From assembly GCF_016908635.1 (NCBI RefSeq), contig NZ_JAFBEG010000001.1, positions 297,715 through 361,714 on the forward strand: a DNA stretch of 64,000 bases, in the 5' to 3' direction. Source of the DNA: Sporohalobacter salinus (GTDB lineage: Bacteria > Bacillota > Halanaerobiia > Halobacteroidales > Acetohalobiaceae). A model generated the notes under the pieces. That model saw only the letters and a program-made list of their open reading frames with translations, searched no databases and had not been told where the DNA came from. Made by a program: the position numbers and the translations under genes. Positions 53,001 to 62,039 of this stretch are shown here, in pieces; position 1 is the first letter of the stretch; every line of letters starts with the position of its first letter.

Positions 53001-54125
53001 TTGAGAAATGAATTTAATAGACCGGTTTGGGCTGAAGTGAATTTAGATAATATTAAGTTTAATATGCAACAAGTTAAATCCCAAATTTCAGATGAAACTC
53101 TTATGATGGCTGTTGTTAAAGCAAATGCATACGGTCATGGGGCAGTTGAAGTTGCTAATGCTACTATTGAAGCGGGAGCAGATCGTCTGGCAGTAGCTGT
53201 AGTTGAAGAAGGTATTGAGTTACGTGAGGCGGGATTTGAGTTACCTATTCACATATTAGGTGAAGTATTACCTGAACAAATTTCTTTATTAGCAGAGTAT
53301 AACTTAACTCCTACAATTTCCAAATTAAAAACAGCTACTGAATTAGATAAGATAAATGCTAAATTAGGAACTAAACAGAAGATTCATGTGAAGATTGATA
53401 CTGGAATGGGAAGAATCGGAGTTCTACCAGCTGAAGCTTTAGAATTTATACAGAAGATTAATAGTTTTCCTCATCTTGAGATTGAAGGTTTAATTACTCA
53501 TTTTGCTAAGGCAGATGAAGAAAATAAGGATTATACCAAACAGCAGTGGGAGAAGTTTAATGATGTTATTAAGGAGGTAGAATCTGCTGGAATTCAGATT
53601 CCGATTAAACATTGTGCTAATAGTGCTACTATAATTGACTTACCGCAAATGGAGTTGGATATGGTTAGAGCAGGGATTATGTTATATGGTTTGTATCCAT
53701 CATCTGAAGTAGATCAAAACTTCCAACTAAAGCCAGCTTTAAGTTGGAAAGCACGCGTAGTCTACTTAAAAGAGTTAGATGAAGGACATGGTATTAGTTA
53801 TGGAACAACTTATATTACTCCAGATAAAACTGAGATAGCAACTATTCCTTTAGGATATGCAGATGGTTACTTTAGATTATTAAGTAATAAAGGAGAAGTT
53901 TTGATTAATGGGAAGCGAGCCTCAATTCGTGGTAGAGTCTGTATGGATCAATTTATGGTAGAAGTAACTGATATACCCGATGTTAATATTGGAGATGAAG
54001 TAGTTTTAATCGGCCAGCAAAAGAATGAAGAAATTACCGCTATGGAATTAGCTGATTTAATTGGTACAATTAATTATGAAATAGTTTCAAAAATTACCAA
54101 ACGAGTACCTAGAATTTATACCTAA
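53001..54125 (+). CDS. alr: Alanine racemase
   Basis: 374 residues, TTG start with AAGGAG 10 bases upstream. Fold-III PLP enzyme: the PLP lysine is in VVKANAYGHG (Lys40), the second catalytic base in GHGISYGTTY, and RVCMDQFMVEVTD near the C-terminus. It makes D-alanine for the wall. Placed between the D-alanine-producing thiolase genes and ald, it may run in the D-to-L direction to feed alanine oxidation. Confidence 0.95.
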   Translation: MRNEFNRPVWAEVNLDNIKFNMQQVKSQISDETLMMAVVKANAYGHGAVEVANATIEAGADRLAVAVVEEGIELREAGFELPIHILGEVLPEQISLLAEYNLTPTISKLKTATELDKINAKLGTKQKIHVKIDTGMGRIGVLPAEALEFIQKINSFPHLEIEGLITHFAKADEENKDYTKQQWEKFNDVIKEVESAGIQIPIKHCANSATIIDLPQMELDMVRAGIMLYGLYPSSEVDQNFQLKPALSWKARVVYLKELDEGHGISYGTTYITPDKTEIATIPLGYADGYFRLLSNKGEVLINGKRASIRGRVCMDQFMVEVTDIPDVNIGDEVVLIGQQKNEEITAMELADLIGTINYEIVSKITKRVPRIYT

Positions 54126-54259
54126 AAACAAATTTTTACTAAATATTATAAAAAATAAGTTAATTTCAAATAATAATATCAATTTTTCTATTTATAGCGG
54201 TAATAATTTTCTAAATGAAGATAAAATGTTTAAATAGAATATAGTTAAAAATTGTCGAA

Positions 54260-54805
54260 CTAGAAATTGGGTGGAGTTATAGCCCAGACAGAAATACAAG
54301 GAATATCGCCGATGTTTATATAGCGGTGGGGACGAGTAGAATCTATTCTAATACTATCCCCAGCTTCAAGAATGTATTCTTGATTACCTAATTTAGCTAA
54401 TAGTTTTCCTTGAATTATTAGGCCACACTCTTCCCCTTCGTGACTTATAGTTTCTCGTCTATTGCTTCCTTCTCCGGGTTCGATAGTTAATTCTAAAAAT
54501 TCGATTTTGCCTGATAGATCAGGAGTTAATAATTCATAAATAGCATTTGAATTAGCTAATTTGATTTTTTTACGTTTATCTTTTCTAACTATTGGATTAT
54601 CTTCAGCTGGATTTTCATCAAAAAAGTATCCAATATAGACATTTAATGCTTTAGCAATTTTCCATAAGGAAGCTACAGAAATACCTATTTTATCTCTTTC
54701 AATTTGGCTAATCATACCTGCACTTAGTCCAGCTTCATTTGCTAATTCTTTAATTGTTAAGTTATTTTTTTTTCTTAACTTACGAACTTTTTTTCCTAAT
54801 TTCAT
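54260..54805 (-). CDS. XRE-family regulator with C-terminal cupin sensor
   Basis: About 181 residues, the only gene on the minus strand. Start ATG at 54805 (reverse complement), with GGGG-rich sequence upstream; TTG at 54820 is an alternative. The N-terminal HTH (about 2-60: LRKKNNLTIKELANEAGLSAGMISQIE) is followed by a cupin-2 domain (about 105-178: SHEGEECGLIIQGKLLAKLG, DSIRIDSTRPHRYIN). This architecture is common in regulators of amino-acid and polyamine metabolism. It is divergent from ald, its most likely target. The stop is TAG. Confidence 0.88.
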   Translation of the reverse strand: MKLGKKVRKLRKKNNLTIKELANEAGLSAGMISQIERDKIGISVASLWKIAKALNVYIGYFFDENPAEDNPIVRKDKRKKIKLANSNAIYELLTPDLSGKIEFLELTIEPGEGSNRRETISHEGEECGLIIQGKLLAKLGNQEYILEAGDSIRIDSTRPHRYINIGDIPCISVWAITPPNF

Positions 54806-55093
54806 AAAAATCAACCCCAATATTTTTGCTAATATTTTTATTTTAGTGAAAGAATATTCTAATTAATTTAATGAAAAGATTAGATTAGAAAGTATAATTT
54901 CATTTAATTATAAGATATTTTATAAATTCTATCAAGATAAAATAGAGTTTTAAGTATAGAGTTTGTTAAGTAAGGGAAAATAATTTATAAGTAAAGCAAA
55001 AATTATTTAAAATTTAATTTAATTTTTAGATAATTAAATATTTATTTTATTTTCTTACATAAAAAGAAGGATTTTTTTTAATTGTATCGAAAG

Positions 55094-55126
55094 TTTATTA
55101 TAGTGATTGAAATTTATTATAGTGAT
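55094..55126 (+). repeat. 14-bp direct repeat upstream of ald
   Basis: TTTATTATAGTGAT at 55094-55107 and again at 55113-55126, centre spacing 19 bases (about two helical turns), so a dimeric regulator could bind both on one face. Confidence 0.7.
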
Positions 55127-55129
55127 AGC

Positions 55130-55145
55130 TGGAATTTTAGTAGCA
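55130..55145 (+). promoter_or_regulatory. Possible sigma-54-like element upstream of ald
   Basis: TGGAATTTTAGTAGCA has GG (55131-55132) and GC (55143-55144) at the right 12-base offset but TAGC instead of TTGC. Weaker than the other three. Confidence 0.3.
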
Positions 55146-55317
55146 ACATATAAGGAGGTGTAAAGATAGCTTAGATTTACCAGATCTAAATTATTGGCTT
55201 GATAGGATTTAGTTATTTTATTAAAATGATATTCTTTTTTGTTGCTTATAATTAGTTAATAAGATTTTATTTTAATAAAATTAAAATAAAACTAACTATC
55301 TAAAGGGGGAATTAATA

Positions 55318-56430
55318 ATGATTATTGGTGTACCAGGAGAGATTAAGAATAATGAAAACAGAGTAGGGATTACTCCTCCAGGAGTAGAAGCTTTAGTAAG
55401 TGAAGGACATGACGTAATTATTGAAGAAGATGCAGGAATAGGTAGTGGAATTTCAAATAGTGATTATACAGAAGCTGGAGCTAAGATCGAAGCAAATAAA
55501 GAAAAATTATTTGCAGATTCTGATATGATCATGAAAGTTAAGGAACCGCTACCAGAAGAGTATGATTTATTTAAAGAGGGACAGATTCTTTATACGTATC
55601 TTCACTTAGCAGCAGAAGAAGAATTAACTGAAGCTTTAGTAGAAAAGAATGTTGTGTCTATTGCTTATGAAACAGTAGAATTAGAAGATGGTTCTCTTCC
55701 ATTATTAACTCCGATGAGTGAAGTTGCAGGAAGATTAGCTACTCAAGAAGGAGCTAAGTTTTTAGAAAAACCAAAAGGAGGAAGAGGAGTATTACTTGGT
55801 GGAGTACCTGGTGTAACTCCAGCTAAAGTAGTAGTTATTGGTGGTGGAATTGTAGGAGTTAATTCTGCTAAAATGGCACATGGTTTAGGAGCAGATGTAA
55901 CGATTATGGATATTGATCCTGCTCAAATGAGATATTTAGATGATATCTTCCATGGAGATGTAAAGACTAGAATGTCCAATAAGTATAATATTTATGAAGA
56001 AGTAACAGAAGCTGATTTAGTAATAGGTGCTGTTTTAATTCCTGGTGCTAAAGCTCCTCATTTAGTTACTGAAGATATGATTAAAGATATGAAAGAAGGA
56101 GCAGTAATTGCTGACGTTGCAATTGACCAAGGTGGTTGTGTAGAAACAACTTATCCAACTACTCATGATGATCCAGTATTTACTAAGCATGGAGTAGTTC
56201 ACTATTCAGTTGCTAATATGCCAGGAGCAGTAGCGAGAACTTCTACTTATGCTTTAACTAATGTAACTTTACCATATGCAATTGATATTGCAAATAAAGG
56301 ATATAAACAAGCATTATTAGATGATGAATCTCTACTTAAAGGTCTAAATGCTTATCAAGGAAAAATTACTTATAAAGCAGTAGCTGAGGCCTTTGATCTA
56401 GAATATTATGATCCTAAAGAATTACTATAA
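55318..56430 (+). CDS. ald: Alanine dehydrogenase
   Basis: 370 residues. N-terminal [18 protein letters not shown], the catalytic Lys in [11 protein letters not shown], His in [12 protein letters not shown], and the NAD-binding [22 protein letters not shown]. It oxidises L-alanine to pyruvate and ammonium, or runs in reverse. GGGGGAA precedes the ATG. With alr and an AGCS symporter it forms an alanine-handling group. Confidence 0.96.
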   Translation: MIIGVPGEIKNNENRVGITPPGVEALVSEGHDVIIEEDAGIGSGISNSDYTEAGAKIEANKEKLFADSDMIMKVKEPLPEEYDLFKEGQILYTYLHLAAEEELTEALVEKNVVSIAYETVELEDGSLPLLTPMSEVAGRLATQEGAKFLEKPKGGRGVLLGGVPGVTPAKVVVIGGGIVGVNSAKMAHGLGADVTIMDIDPAQMRYLDDIFHGDVKTRMSNKYNIYEEVTEADLVIGAVLIPGAKAPHLVTEDMIKDMKEGAVIADVAIDQGGCVETTYPTTHDDPVFTKHGVVHYSVANMPGAVARTSTYALTNVTLPYAIDIANKGYKQALLDDESLLKGLNAYQGKITYKAVAEAFDLEYYDPKELL

Positions 56431-56458
56431 GAATTAATTTACTAAGAAAGGAAACAAT

Positions 56459-56495
56459 AGGAAGGGAAGAATAACTTGATTCTTTCCTTCCTTTA
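56459..56495 (+). terminator. Terminator after ald
   Basis: AGGAAGGGAAGAAT pairs with ATTCTTTCCTTCCT (one G-T pair) around AACTTG, then a short T tract. Confidence 0.75.
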
Positions 56496-56564
56496 TATTA
56501 AAATATATATGTATTTTAGTTTTGGTTATAAAATTCAGAATCTTTTAATTATTGCGATTTGAGT

Positions 56565-56579
56565 TATAGTCAGAAAATT
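56565..56579 (+). promoter_or_regulatory. CodY-like box ahead of AGCS copy 2
   Basis: TATAGTCAGAAAATT has three mismatches, all in the left half of the CodY consensus; it lies 33 bases before the ATG. Confidence 0.3.
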
Positions 56580-56611
56580 TTATTTTTAAACTAGTGAGGA
56601 GGGAGTAATTA

Positions 56612-57982
56612 ATGGAGTTATTGAAGCAGATTGCAAATACTGTTAGTGGTTTTGTCTGGGGTCCGTATATGTTGATTTTCTTAGTAGGTACTGGGATTTA
56701 TCTAACTATAGGTGTTAAATTTAGAACATTAACTAGAATTCCTCAAGCTTTTAAGACGTTAATGGCTGGTAGAGATAAAGATAGTCAAACAGGTGAAGGA
56801 GATATTACCCCCTTTCAGACCTTAATGACTTCTTTAGCAGCAACAGTAGGAACTGGTAATATTGCTGGAGTAGCTACTGCTATTTTTCTTGGTGGTCCTG
56901 GAGCAGTTTTTTGGATGTGGATTACCGCTTTATTTGGAATGGCAATCAAGATGGGAGAGGCAGTTTTAGCTGTTCTTTACAGGGAGTATAATGAAGAAAC
57001 AGGAAAGTTTGCTGGAGGACCGATGTATTATATTAAAAATGGTATGGGAGATAGTTGGAACTGGTTAGGTTCGGCTTTTGCTCTTTTTGCTGGAGTAGCA
57101 GCTTTTGGAATCGGTTGTACTGTTCAGTCGAATTCAGTTGCTCAAGCTGTGCAGAGTAATTTTGGAATACCTGGTTATATAACTGGTATTGCATTGGCTG
57201 TTTTAACTTTCGTTGTAATTATTGGTGGTATTGAACGAATTGCTGATGTTACAGAAAAATTGGTGCCTTTAATGGCAAGTATTTATGTAATAGGAACTAT
57301 TGTTATTATCCTGTTCAATATTGAAGATTTAGTTCCAGCATTCAAATTAATCTTTAATAGTGCCTTTAGTGGACATGCTGCTACTGGTGGTTTTGCAGGA
57401 GCGGCTGTGTTACAGATGATTAGATATGGAGTTTCTCGTGGTGTTTTCTCTAATGAGGCAGGTCTTGGTAGTGCTGCTATTGCTCACGCTGCTACTACTG
57501 TGGACAGACCAGCCAAGCAGGGTGTAATTGGAATGTTAGGTGGATTTTTAGATACAATTGTTGTTTGTACTATGACAGCTTTAGTAATTATTATGACTGG
57601 AGCTTGGACTTCAGGTGTTACTGGAGCAGCTTTAACGGCTAAAGCCTTTAATATAGGTTTACCTGGCCCTGGTGGTTATATTGTTGCTTTTGGATTAATT
57701 TTCTTCTCTTTTTCTACTATTTTAACTTGGAGTTATTATGGAGAGAAATCTTTTGAATATTTCTTCGGTTCAAAAGTAATTATGCCTTACCGTTATGTCT
57801 GGGTTGCAGCTGTTTTTCTTGGTGCAGTTAGTAACTTGAATGTTGTGTGGGCTATTGCCAGTGCTATGAATGGTTTGATGATTGTACCTAACCTAATAGC
57901 ATTGTTAGTCTTAAGTTCTGTTATCTTCAAGGAATTCAATGGATACATGACTGATGAAGATGAAAAATCATTAGAATCATAG
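56612..57982 (+). CDS. Sodium:alanine/glycine symporter (AGCS family), copy 2
   Basis: 456 residues, about ten to eleven helices. Motifs SLAATVGTGNIAGVATAIFLGGPG, AGGPMYYIKNGMG, and GVSRGVFSNEAGLGSAAIAHAA match the AGCS consensus better than copy 1 does (EAGLGS versus ESGMGT). Position behind ald makes alanine the likely substrate. The stop is TAG. Confidence 0.93.
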   Translation: MELLKQIANTVSGFVWGPYMLIFLVGTGIYLTIGVKFRTLTRIPQAFKTLMAGRDKDSQTGEGDITPFQTLMTSLAATVGTGNIAGVATAIFLGGPGAVFWMWITALFGMAIKMGEAVLAVLYREYNEETGKFAGGPMYYIKNGMGDSWNWLGSAFALFAGVAAFGIGCTVQSNSVAQAVQSNFGIPGYITGIALAVLTFVVIIGGIERIADVTEKLVPLMASIYVIGTIVIILFNIEDLVPAFKLIFNSAFSGHAATGGFAGAAVLQMIRYGVSRGVFSNEAGLGSAAIAHAATTVDRPAKQGVIGMLGGFLDTIVVCTMTALVIIMTGAWTSGVTGAALTAKAFNIGLPGPGGYIVAFGLIFFSFSTILTWSYYGEKSFEYFFGSKVIMPYRYVWVAAVFLGAVSNLNVVWAIASAMNGLMIVPNLIALLVLSSVIFKEFNGYMTDEDEKSLES

Positions 57983-58017
57983 AATTTAGAATAGAATATA
58001 AGTAAGGTTAGATTGAT

Positions 58018-58059
58018 AACAGAGAGGGAAGAGCTTGCTTGTTTCCTCTCTGTTTTTTT
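58018..58059 (+). terminator. Rho-independent terminator after AGCS copy 2
   Basis: AACAGAGAGGGAA pairs with TTTCCTCTCTGTT, followed by a seven-T run. Confidence 0.9.
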
Positions 58060-58163
58060 ATTTGATTTGAAATTTTATTAACCTAAGAAGGATAACAAAT
58101 AAAAATCTAGAAACATAATAATTAATGAATAATAAATATCCTAGAGAGGGGACTTTAGTTTAA

Positions 58164-59291
58164 ATGCTTAATCGGGCAGAAGTTATTGACAAATTTATAG
58201 AGTTAGTCCAGATAGATAGTGAGTCTAGATTTGAACGTCAGATGGCTGATCGAATGAAATCCGAATTATCAAATTTAGGCTTGGAAGTGAGAGAAGATGA
58301 TACAGGAGCGCGGATTGGAAGTTATACTGGTAATATAATTGGTAAATTAAAAGGTAATAATCCTAAATTGCCTACTATATGTCTAATCGCCCACTTAGAT
58401 ACTGTAGTACCTGGTCAGAATATTAAGCCGATTATTAAGAATGGCGTTATCTTTAGTAAAGGCCAGACTATTTTAGGAGCTGATGATAAAGCAGGAATTA
58501 CAGTTATTTTGGCTACATTAGAGAGCTTGATTAAAAATGATTATTATTATGGAGATATAGAAGTAGTATTTACTGTTTGTGAAGAAGCAGGATTATTGGG
58601 AGCTAAAAATTTAGATTTTGATAGATTGGAAGCTGATATGGGAATTGTTTATGATTCTGATGGAGAGATAGGAACTATAATTACTGAAGGGCCAGCCCAA
58701 GATAAGATTAGAGTAGTTATTAAAGGGAAATCAGCCCATGCTGGTAAAGATCCACATAAAGGAATTAATGCTATTAAGGTAGCTAGTATAGCTTTATCTA
58801 ACATGAAATTAGGGCAGATAGATGAGGAGACTACAGCTAATATAGGAGTTATTAAAGGTGGTAAAGCAACTAATATTGTCCCTGATAGAGTAGAACTTAA
58901 AGGAGAAGCTAGGAGCAGAGATGAAGAAAAATTAGACATTCAGATGACACATATGATTAATATTTTTAAAAAGTCAGCAGAAAAAGTTGGCGCTGAAGTT
59001 GATATTGAGAATAATAGATTATTTTCAGCTTTTCATTTAAATAGTAAACTGCCAGTTGTTCAAGCAGCAGTTAGTGGTGCTAAACGTTTAGGAATTGACC
59101 CAAAACTAGTTGCTACTGGTGGTGGTAGTGATACTAATATTTTTAATAACCGAGGAATTCCGGCTATTAATATGGGAATTGGAGTTAAAGATAATCATAC
59201 CCCCAAAGAAAATATTGGAGTAGATAATTTAATCCAAACTGTAGAATATAATTTAGCCATTATGGAAGATTTAAAGAAAGATTATGCATAA
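58164..59291 (+). CDS. M20 family peptidase (PepT-like)
   Basis: 375 residues. Metal and catalytic motifs: LIAHLDTVVPG (first His/Asp), ILGADDKAGITVILATLE (bridging Asp), VCEEAGLLGAKNLD (catalytic Glu), and a dimerisation domain around KGKSAHAGKDPHKGINAI. The late GGGSDTNIFNNRGIPAINMGIG carries further metal ligands. Similar to tripeptidase T-like enzymes; it likely frees amino acids from short peptides for fermentation. It has its own terminator. Confidence 0.87.
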   Translation: MLNRAEVIDKFIELVQIDSESRFERQMADRMKSELSNLGLEVREDDTGARIGSYTGNIIGKLKGNNPKLPTICLIAHLDTVVPGQNIKPIIKNGVIFSKGQTILGADDKAGITVILATLESLIKNDYYYGDIEVVFTVCEEAGLLGAKNLDFDRLEADMGIVYDSDGEIGTIITEGPAQDKIRVVIKGKSAHAGKDPHKGINAIKVASIALSNMKLGQIDEETTANIGVIKGGKATNIVPDRVELKGEARSRDEEKLDIQMTHMINIFKKSAEKVGAEVDIENNRLFSAFHLNSKLPVVQAAVSGAKRLGIDPKLVATGGGSDTNIFNNRGIPAINMGIGVKDNHTPKENIGVDNLIQTVEYNLAIMEDLKKDYA

Positions 59292-59324
59292 TAGGAATAA
59301 TAAAATTTATTTTTAATTTTATTT

Positions 59325-59354
59325 AAAGAGTGATCTTTTTAGATCACTCTTTAT
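59325..59354 (+). terminator. Terminator after the M20 peptidase gene
   Basis: AAAGAGTGATCT and AGATCACTCTTT pair perfectly with a TTTT loop; the T run beyond is short. Confidence 0.75.
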
Positions 59355-59516
59355 TAATATTGTATTATCTGCTAGTCTTTAACTGTATGATTAAATAGAA
59401 AATAACAAATAATAATCTTACTTATTTTTCATATTGGAGTTTGGGAAAATGTTCTACTAAAGGAGGAGAAAAGTAAATAATACTGAATAATTATCAATAG
59501 TCTGGAGGTTGCTGTC

Positions 59517-60608
59517 TTGCTGGCAATTAAAAGAGGAAAGATTAGTGAAATTATTGAACAGCGATCAGAGTTGACTAAAGTAAAAGTAGAATTAAGAACT
59601 GGAGAAATAAGAAAAGCAATTAATTATGATGACTTAACTGGAGTGGTTAGTCTACAAGACGAAGTGATCGTAAATACTACTGCTGTAGAATTAGGCTTAG
59701 GTACTGGTGGTTATGATTTTATTGTCTATGTTGAAGGTAGCGAACCTAAGAATTTAGATGGTTTAGGTCATATTATGAAGCTTAGATATTCTCCATTTCA
59801 GCTTAAAACTTTTAGTGTAGAAGAGGAGGCTAGCTCTTGGCACAAAGAGATTAAAAATTTTACTTCTCTTAGAGAACATCCTGTGATTGTCGGTTCACTG
59901 CATAGTATGCTAGCTCCAGTAGCTATAGTGTTAAATGAGTTAAGTGATTTTTCTTTGAAATTAGCTTATATTATGACTGATGGTGCTGCTTTGCCACTAA
60001 AATTTAGTGATACAGTAGCTAAGTTAAAGCAAAAAGATTTTTTAGGTACGACAATTACTATTGGCCATGCTTTTGGGGGAGATTTAGAAGCGATTAATAT
60101 TCATTCGGGCTTAGCTGCAGCTAAGGAAGTAGTGGAAGCTGATGTTACTATTGTGGCTATGGGGCCTGGAATAGTGGGAACAGGAACTCAATATGGATTT
60201 AGTGGTATAGAGCAGGGAGAAATTATTAATGCTGTTTCTAGTTTAGATGGTATTCCACTGGCTATTCCTCGAATTAGTTTTAGTGATCAAAGGAAGCGGC
60301 ATTATGGTTTTAGTCACCATACCTTAACTGTTTTAGAGAAAATAGCTTTAAAAGAGGCAGTTGTTGGAGTTCCTAAATTATCATCTACTGATAAACAAGA
60401 GGAGTTGACCAAACAGTTAATAGAGGCTGATCTTAATCAGAAACATGATATTAGATATAGAGACGGGAACGAGCTTTTAGAGTTAGTAAGTAAATCGGAT
60501 ATTGGAGTTAGTACTATGGGGCGTAATGAAAAAGAAGATCCAGAATTTTTTATGACAGCAGGGATAGCTGGGCTATTGGCATTAGAAGAATTAGAAGTTA
60601 GCTTTTAA
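59517..60608 (+). CDS. DUF3866 family protein
   Basis: 363 residues, TTG start with GGAGG 8 bases upstream. Recognisable segments: NTTAVELGLGTGGYDFIVYVEG, HIMKLRYSPFQLK, GSLHSMLAPVAIVLNE, TIGHAFGGDLEAINIHSGLAAA and MGPGIVGTGTQYGFSG. These match the DUF3866 family found beside NUDIX and spoIIM genes in spore-forming Bacillota. Function unknown. A second AAAGGAGG (59459-59466) with no start codon behind it lies upstream. Confidence 0.75.
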   Translation: MLAIKRGKISEIIEQRSELTKVKVELRTGEIRKAINYDDLTGVVSLQDEVIVNTTAVELGLGTGGYDFIVYVEGSEPKNLDGLGHIMKLRYSPFQLKTFSVEEEASSWHKEIKNFTSLREHPVIVGSLHSMLAPVAIVLNELSDFSLKLAYIMTDGAALPLKFSDTVAKLKQKDFLGTTITIGHAFGGDLEAINIHSGLAAAKEVVEADVTIVAMGPGIVGTGTQYGFSGIEQGEIINAVSSLDGIPLAIPRISFSDQRKRHYGFSHHTLTVLEKIALKEAVVGVPKLSSTDKQEELTKQLIEADLNQKHDIRYRDGNELLELVSKSDIGVSTMGRNEKEDPEFFMTAGIAGLLALEELEVSF

Positions 60609-60626
60609 TCTAAGGAGGAAAAGGTG

Positions 60627-61184
60627 ATGAGTAAATCATTAATTGAAAAGAAATTGAGTAGTACAGCTATATATGAAGGAAGAATTGTCAATTTAAGATT
60701 GGATGATGTAAAGCTACCAGATAATAATGAAGCTAAAAGAGAGATAGTTGAACATGCTGGTGGGGTGTCCGTTATTCCTTATTTAACTGCGAGTAAGGAA
60801 GTAATAATGGTGCGGCAATTTAGAAATCCTATTGATGAAGTATTATTAGAGCTTCCTGCTGGTTTATTAGAAATGAATGAGGATCCCCAAAATGGTGCTC
60901 GTCGGGAATTAGAAGAGGAAACGGGTTATAAAACTGGAGACTTAAAACGAATTGGAAGTTTCTATACTTCGCCTGGCTTCTGTGATGAAGAAATTCATCT
61001 TTATTTAGCTCAGGATTTAACGAAACATGTTCAAAAGACTGATGGTGATGAATTTATTGAGATAGTTAAGATGCCGCTGTCTGATATAAAGCAGAAGTTA
61101 TATACTCCAGAAATCTCAGATGCTAAGACAGTAATTGGTCTCCAGTATCTATTAAAATATTTAGAACAGAATAACATAAAGTAG
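60627..61184 (+). CDS. NUDIX hydrolase, probable ADP-ribose pyrophosphatase
   Basis: About 185 residues; ATG 60627 with AAGGAGG 8 bases upstream is preferred. The NUDIX box GLLEMNEDPQNGARRELEEETG fits GX5EX7REUXEEXGU. The N-terminal strand (STAIYEGRIVNLRLDDVKLPD) and VRQFRNPIDEVLLELPAG are typical of ADP-ribose pyrophosphatases (NudF-like). Starts 15 bases after the DUF3866 stop. The stop is TAG. Confidence 0.87.
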   Translation: MSKSLIEKKLSSTAIYEGRIVNLRLDDVKLPDNNEAKREIVEHAGGVSVIPYLTASKEVIMVRQFRNPIDEVLLELPAGLLEMNEDPQNGARRELEEETGYKTGDLKRIGSFYTSPGFCDEEIHLYLAQDLTKHVQKTDGDEFIEIVKMPLSDIKQKLYTPEISDAKTVIGLQYLLKYLEQNNIK

Positions 61185-61274
61185 ATTATTTAAGAATGAC
61201 TTTAGACTTTAATTAATAAAGATAAAGACAGAACTAATTTGATAGGTTTTTGCTTTTAGGAGGTGACATCTGAA

Positions 61275-61973
61275 ATGACAGTATTACTCAAAAATCAAGA
61301 TTGGGTACCTACTTTAAATATTACTTCCAATGTATCAGGAGCTGTAAAAGCAGCTAGAGAAGGAGATATAGTAGTAATCGTTGATGTAATTGATATGTCA
61401 ACAACAGTAGAAACTGCTTTAGATGCAGGAGCTATTGATGTTTTTGGTGCCAGTCCTGATTGTGTATCAACTCCAGTTAAGGTAAATCCAGAAAAAATTG
61501 GTTATTTTGCAGGAAAGAAGGCTTTGAAAAATGATACAGAGTTAGTAATTGCAACTGAGCCTCGCTTGGCTTCTAAAAAAGAACGTAGAGATAATATTCA
61601 ATTGGCTTTGACAGGAATAAAGAGATCTGGCGCAGAAATTGAAACGATAATTTCTAATCTAGGAGCTGAGATAGTAAAATTAGTTGATTTTGAAGGAAAA
61701 GTAGTGTTGGTTATTACTGATACTGGTGGTGTAGCTTATGATGCTGCTTATAATCATGGAGCTCCAAAAGTAATAACTGGAACAGTAGCTAGGACTTTCA
61801 AGAAAAGTGGAGTTAAACCAGCAAAAGAATCAGCTCAGAGAGCAATTAGAGCAGCGCAAAAGTTTAAGACAGGAATTACTTTAGTAGCAGCCAGTTCTAA
61901 TTCTTATGAAGATGTATTGGCTGCTGAGCATATAGGTAAATTAATCATAGAAGAAGGATTTTTAGAAATCTAA
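61275..61973 (+). CDS. ComB-like (2-phosphosulfolactate phosphatase family) protein
   Basis: About 232 residues; ATG 61275 is preferred with TTAGGAGGTGA just upstream (open frame reaches GTG 61263). It has VVIVDVIDMSTTVETALDAGA, which resembles the ComB motif VVIDVLRATST, and ASSNSYEDVLAAEHIGKLI near the end, like the ComB C-terminus. ComB acts in coenzyme M synthesis in archaea, but many bacterial homologues have no such pathway, so the reaction here is unknown. Confidence 0.5.
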   Translation: MTVLLKNQDWVPTLNITSNVSGAVKAAREGDIVVIVDVIDMSTTVETALDAGAIDVFGASPDCVSTPVKVNPEKIGYFAGKKALKNDTELVIATEPRLASKKERRDNIQLALTGIKRSGAEIETIISNLGAEIVKLVDFEGKVVLVITDTGGVAYDAAYNHGAPKVITGTVARTFKKSGVKPAKESAQRAIRAAQKFKTGITLVAASSNSYEDVLAAEHIGKLIIEEGFLEI

Positions 61974-62039
61974 ATTGTTATATTTCCCCTAATGATTGAG
62001 TATGATTTAACAAGCTAGGTTGAATTAGGGGGAGAGATA

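Larger units (their letters stand above)
54821..55317. promoter_or_regulatory. Divergent control region between the XRE-cupin gene and ald
   Basis: About 500 AT-rich bases without a credible gene. It contains a 14-bp direct repeat (55094, 55113), a possible sigma-54 element (55130), an orphan AAGGAGGTG (55152-55160) with no usable start codon after it, and an AT dyad (55265-55291). Confidence 0.55.

Noticed and set aside
25852..56611. T-box, SAM, lysine or glycine riboswitches ahead of the amino-acid genes
   Set aside because: No T-box AGGGTGG-type core or recognisable conserved riboswitch cores were found in these leaders; the hairpins present are simple stems.
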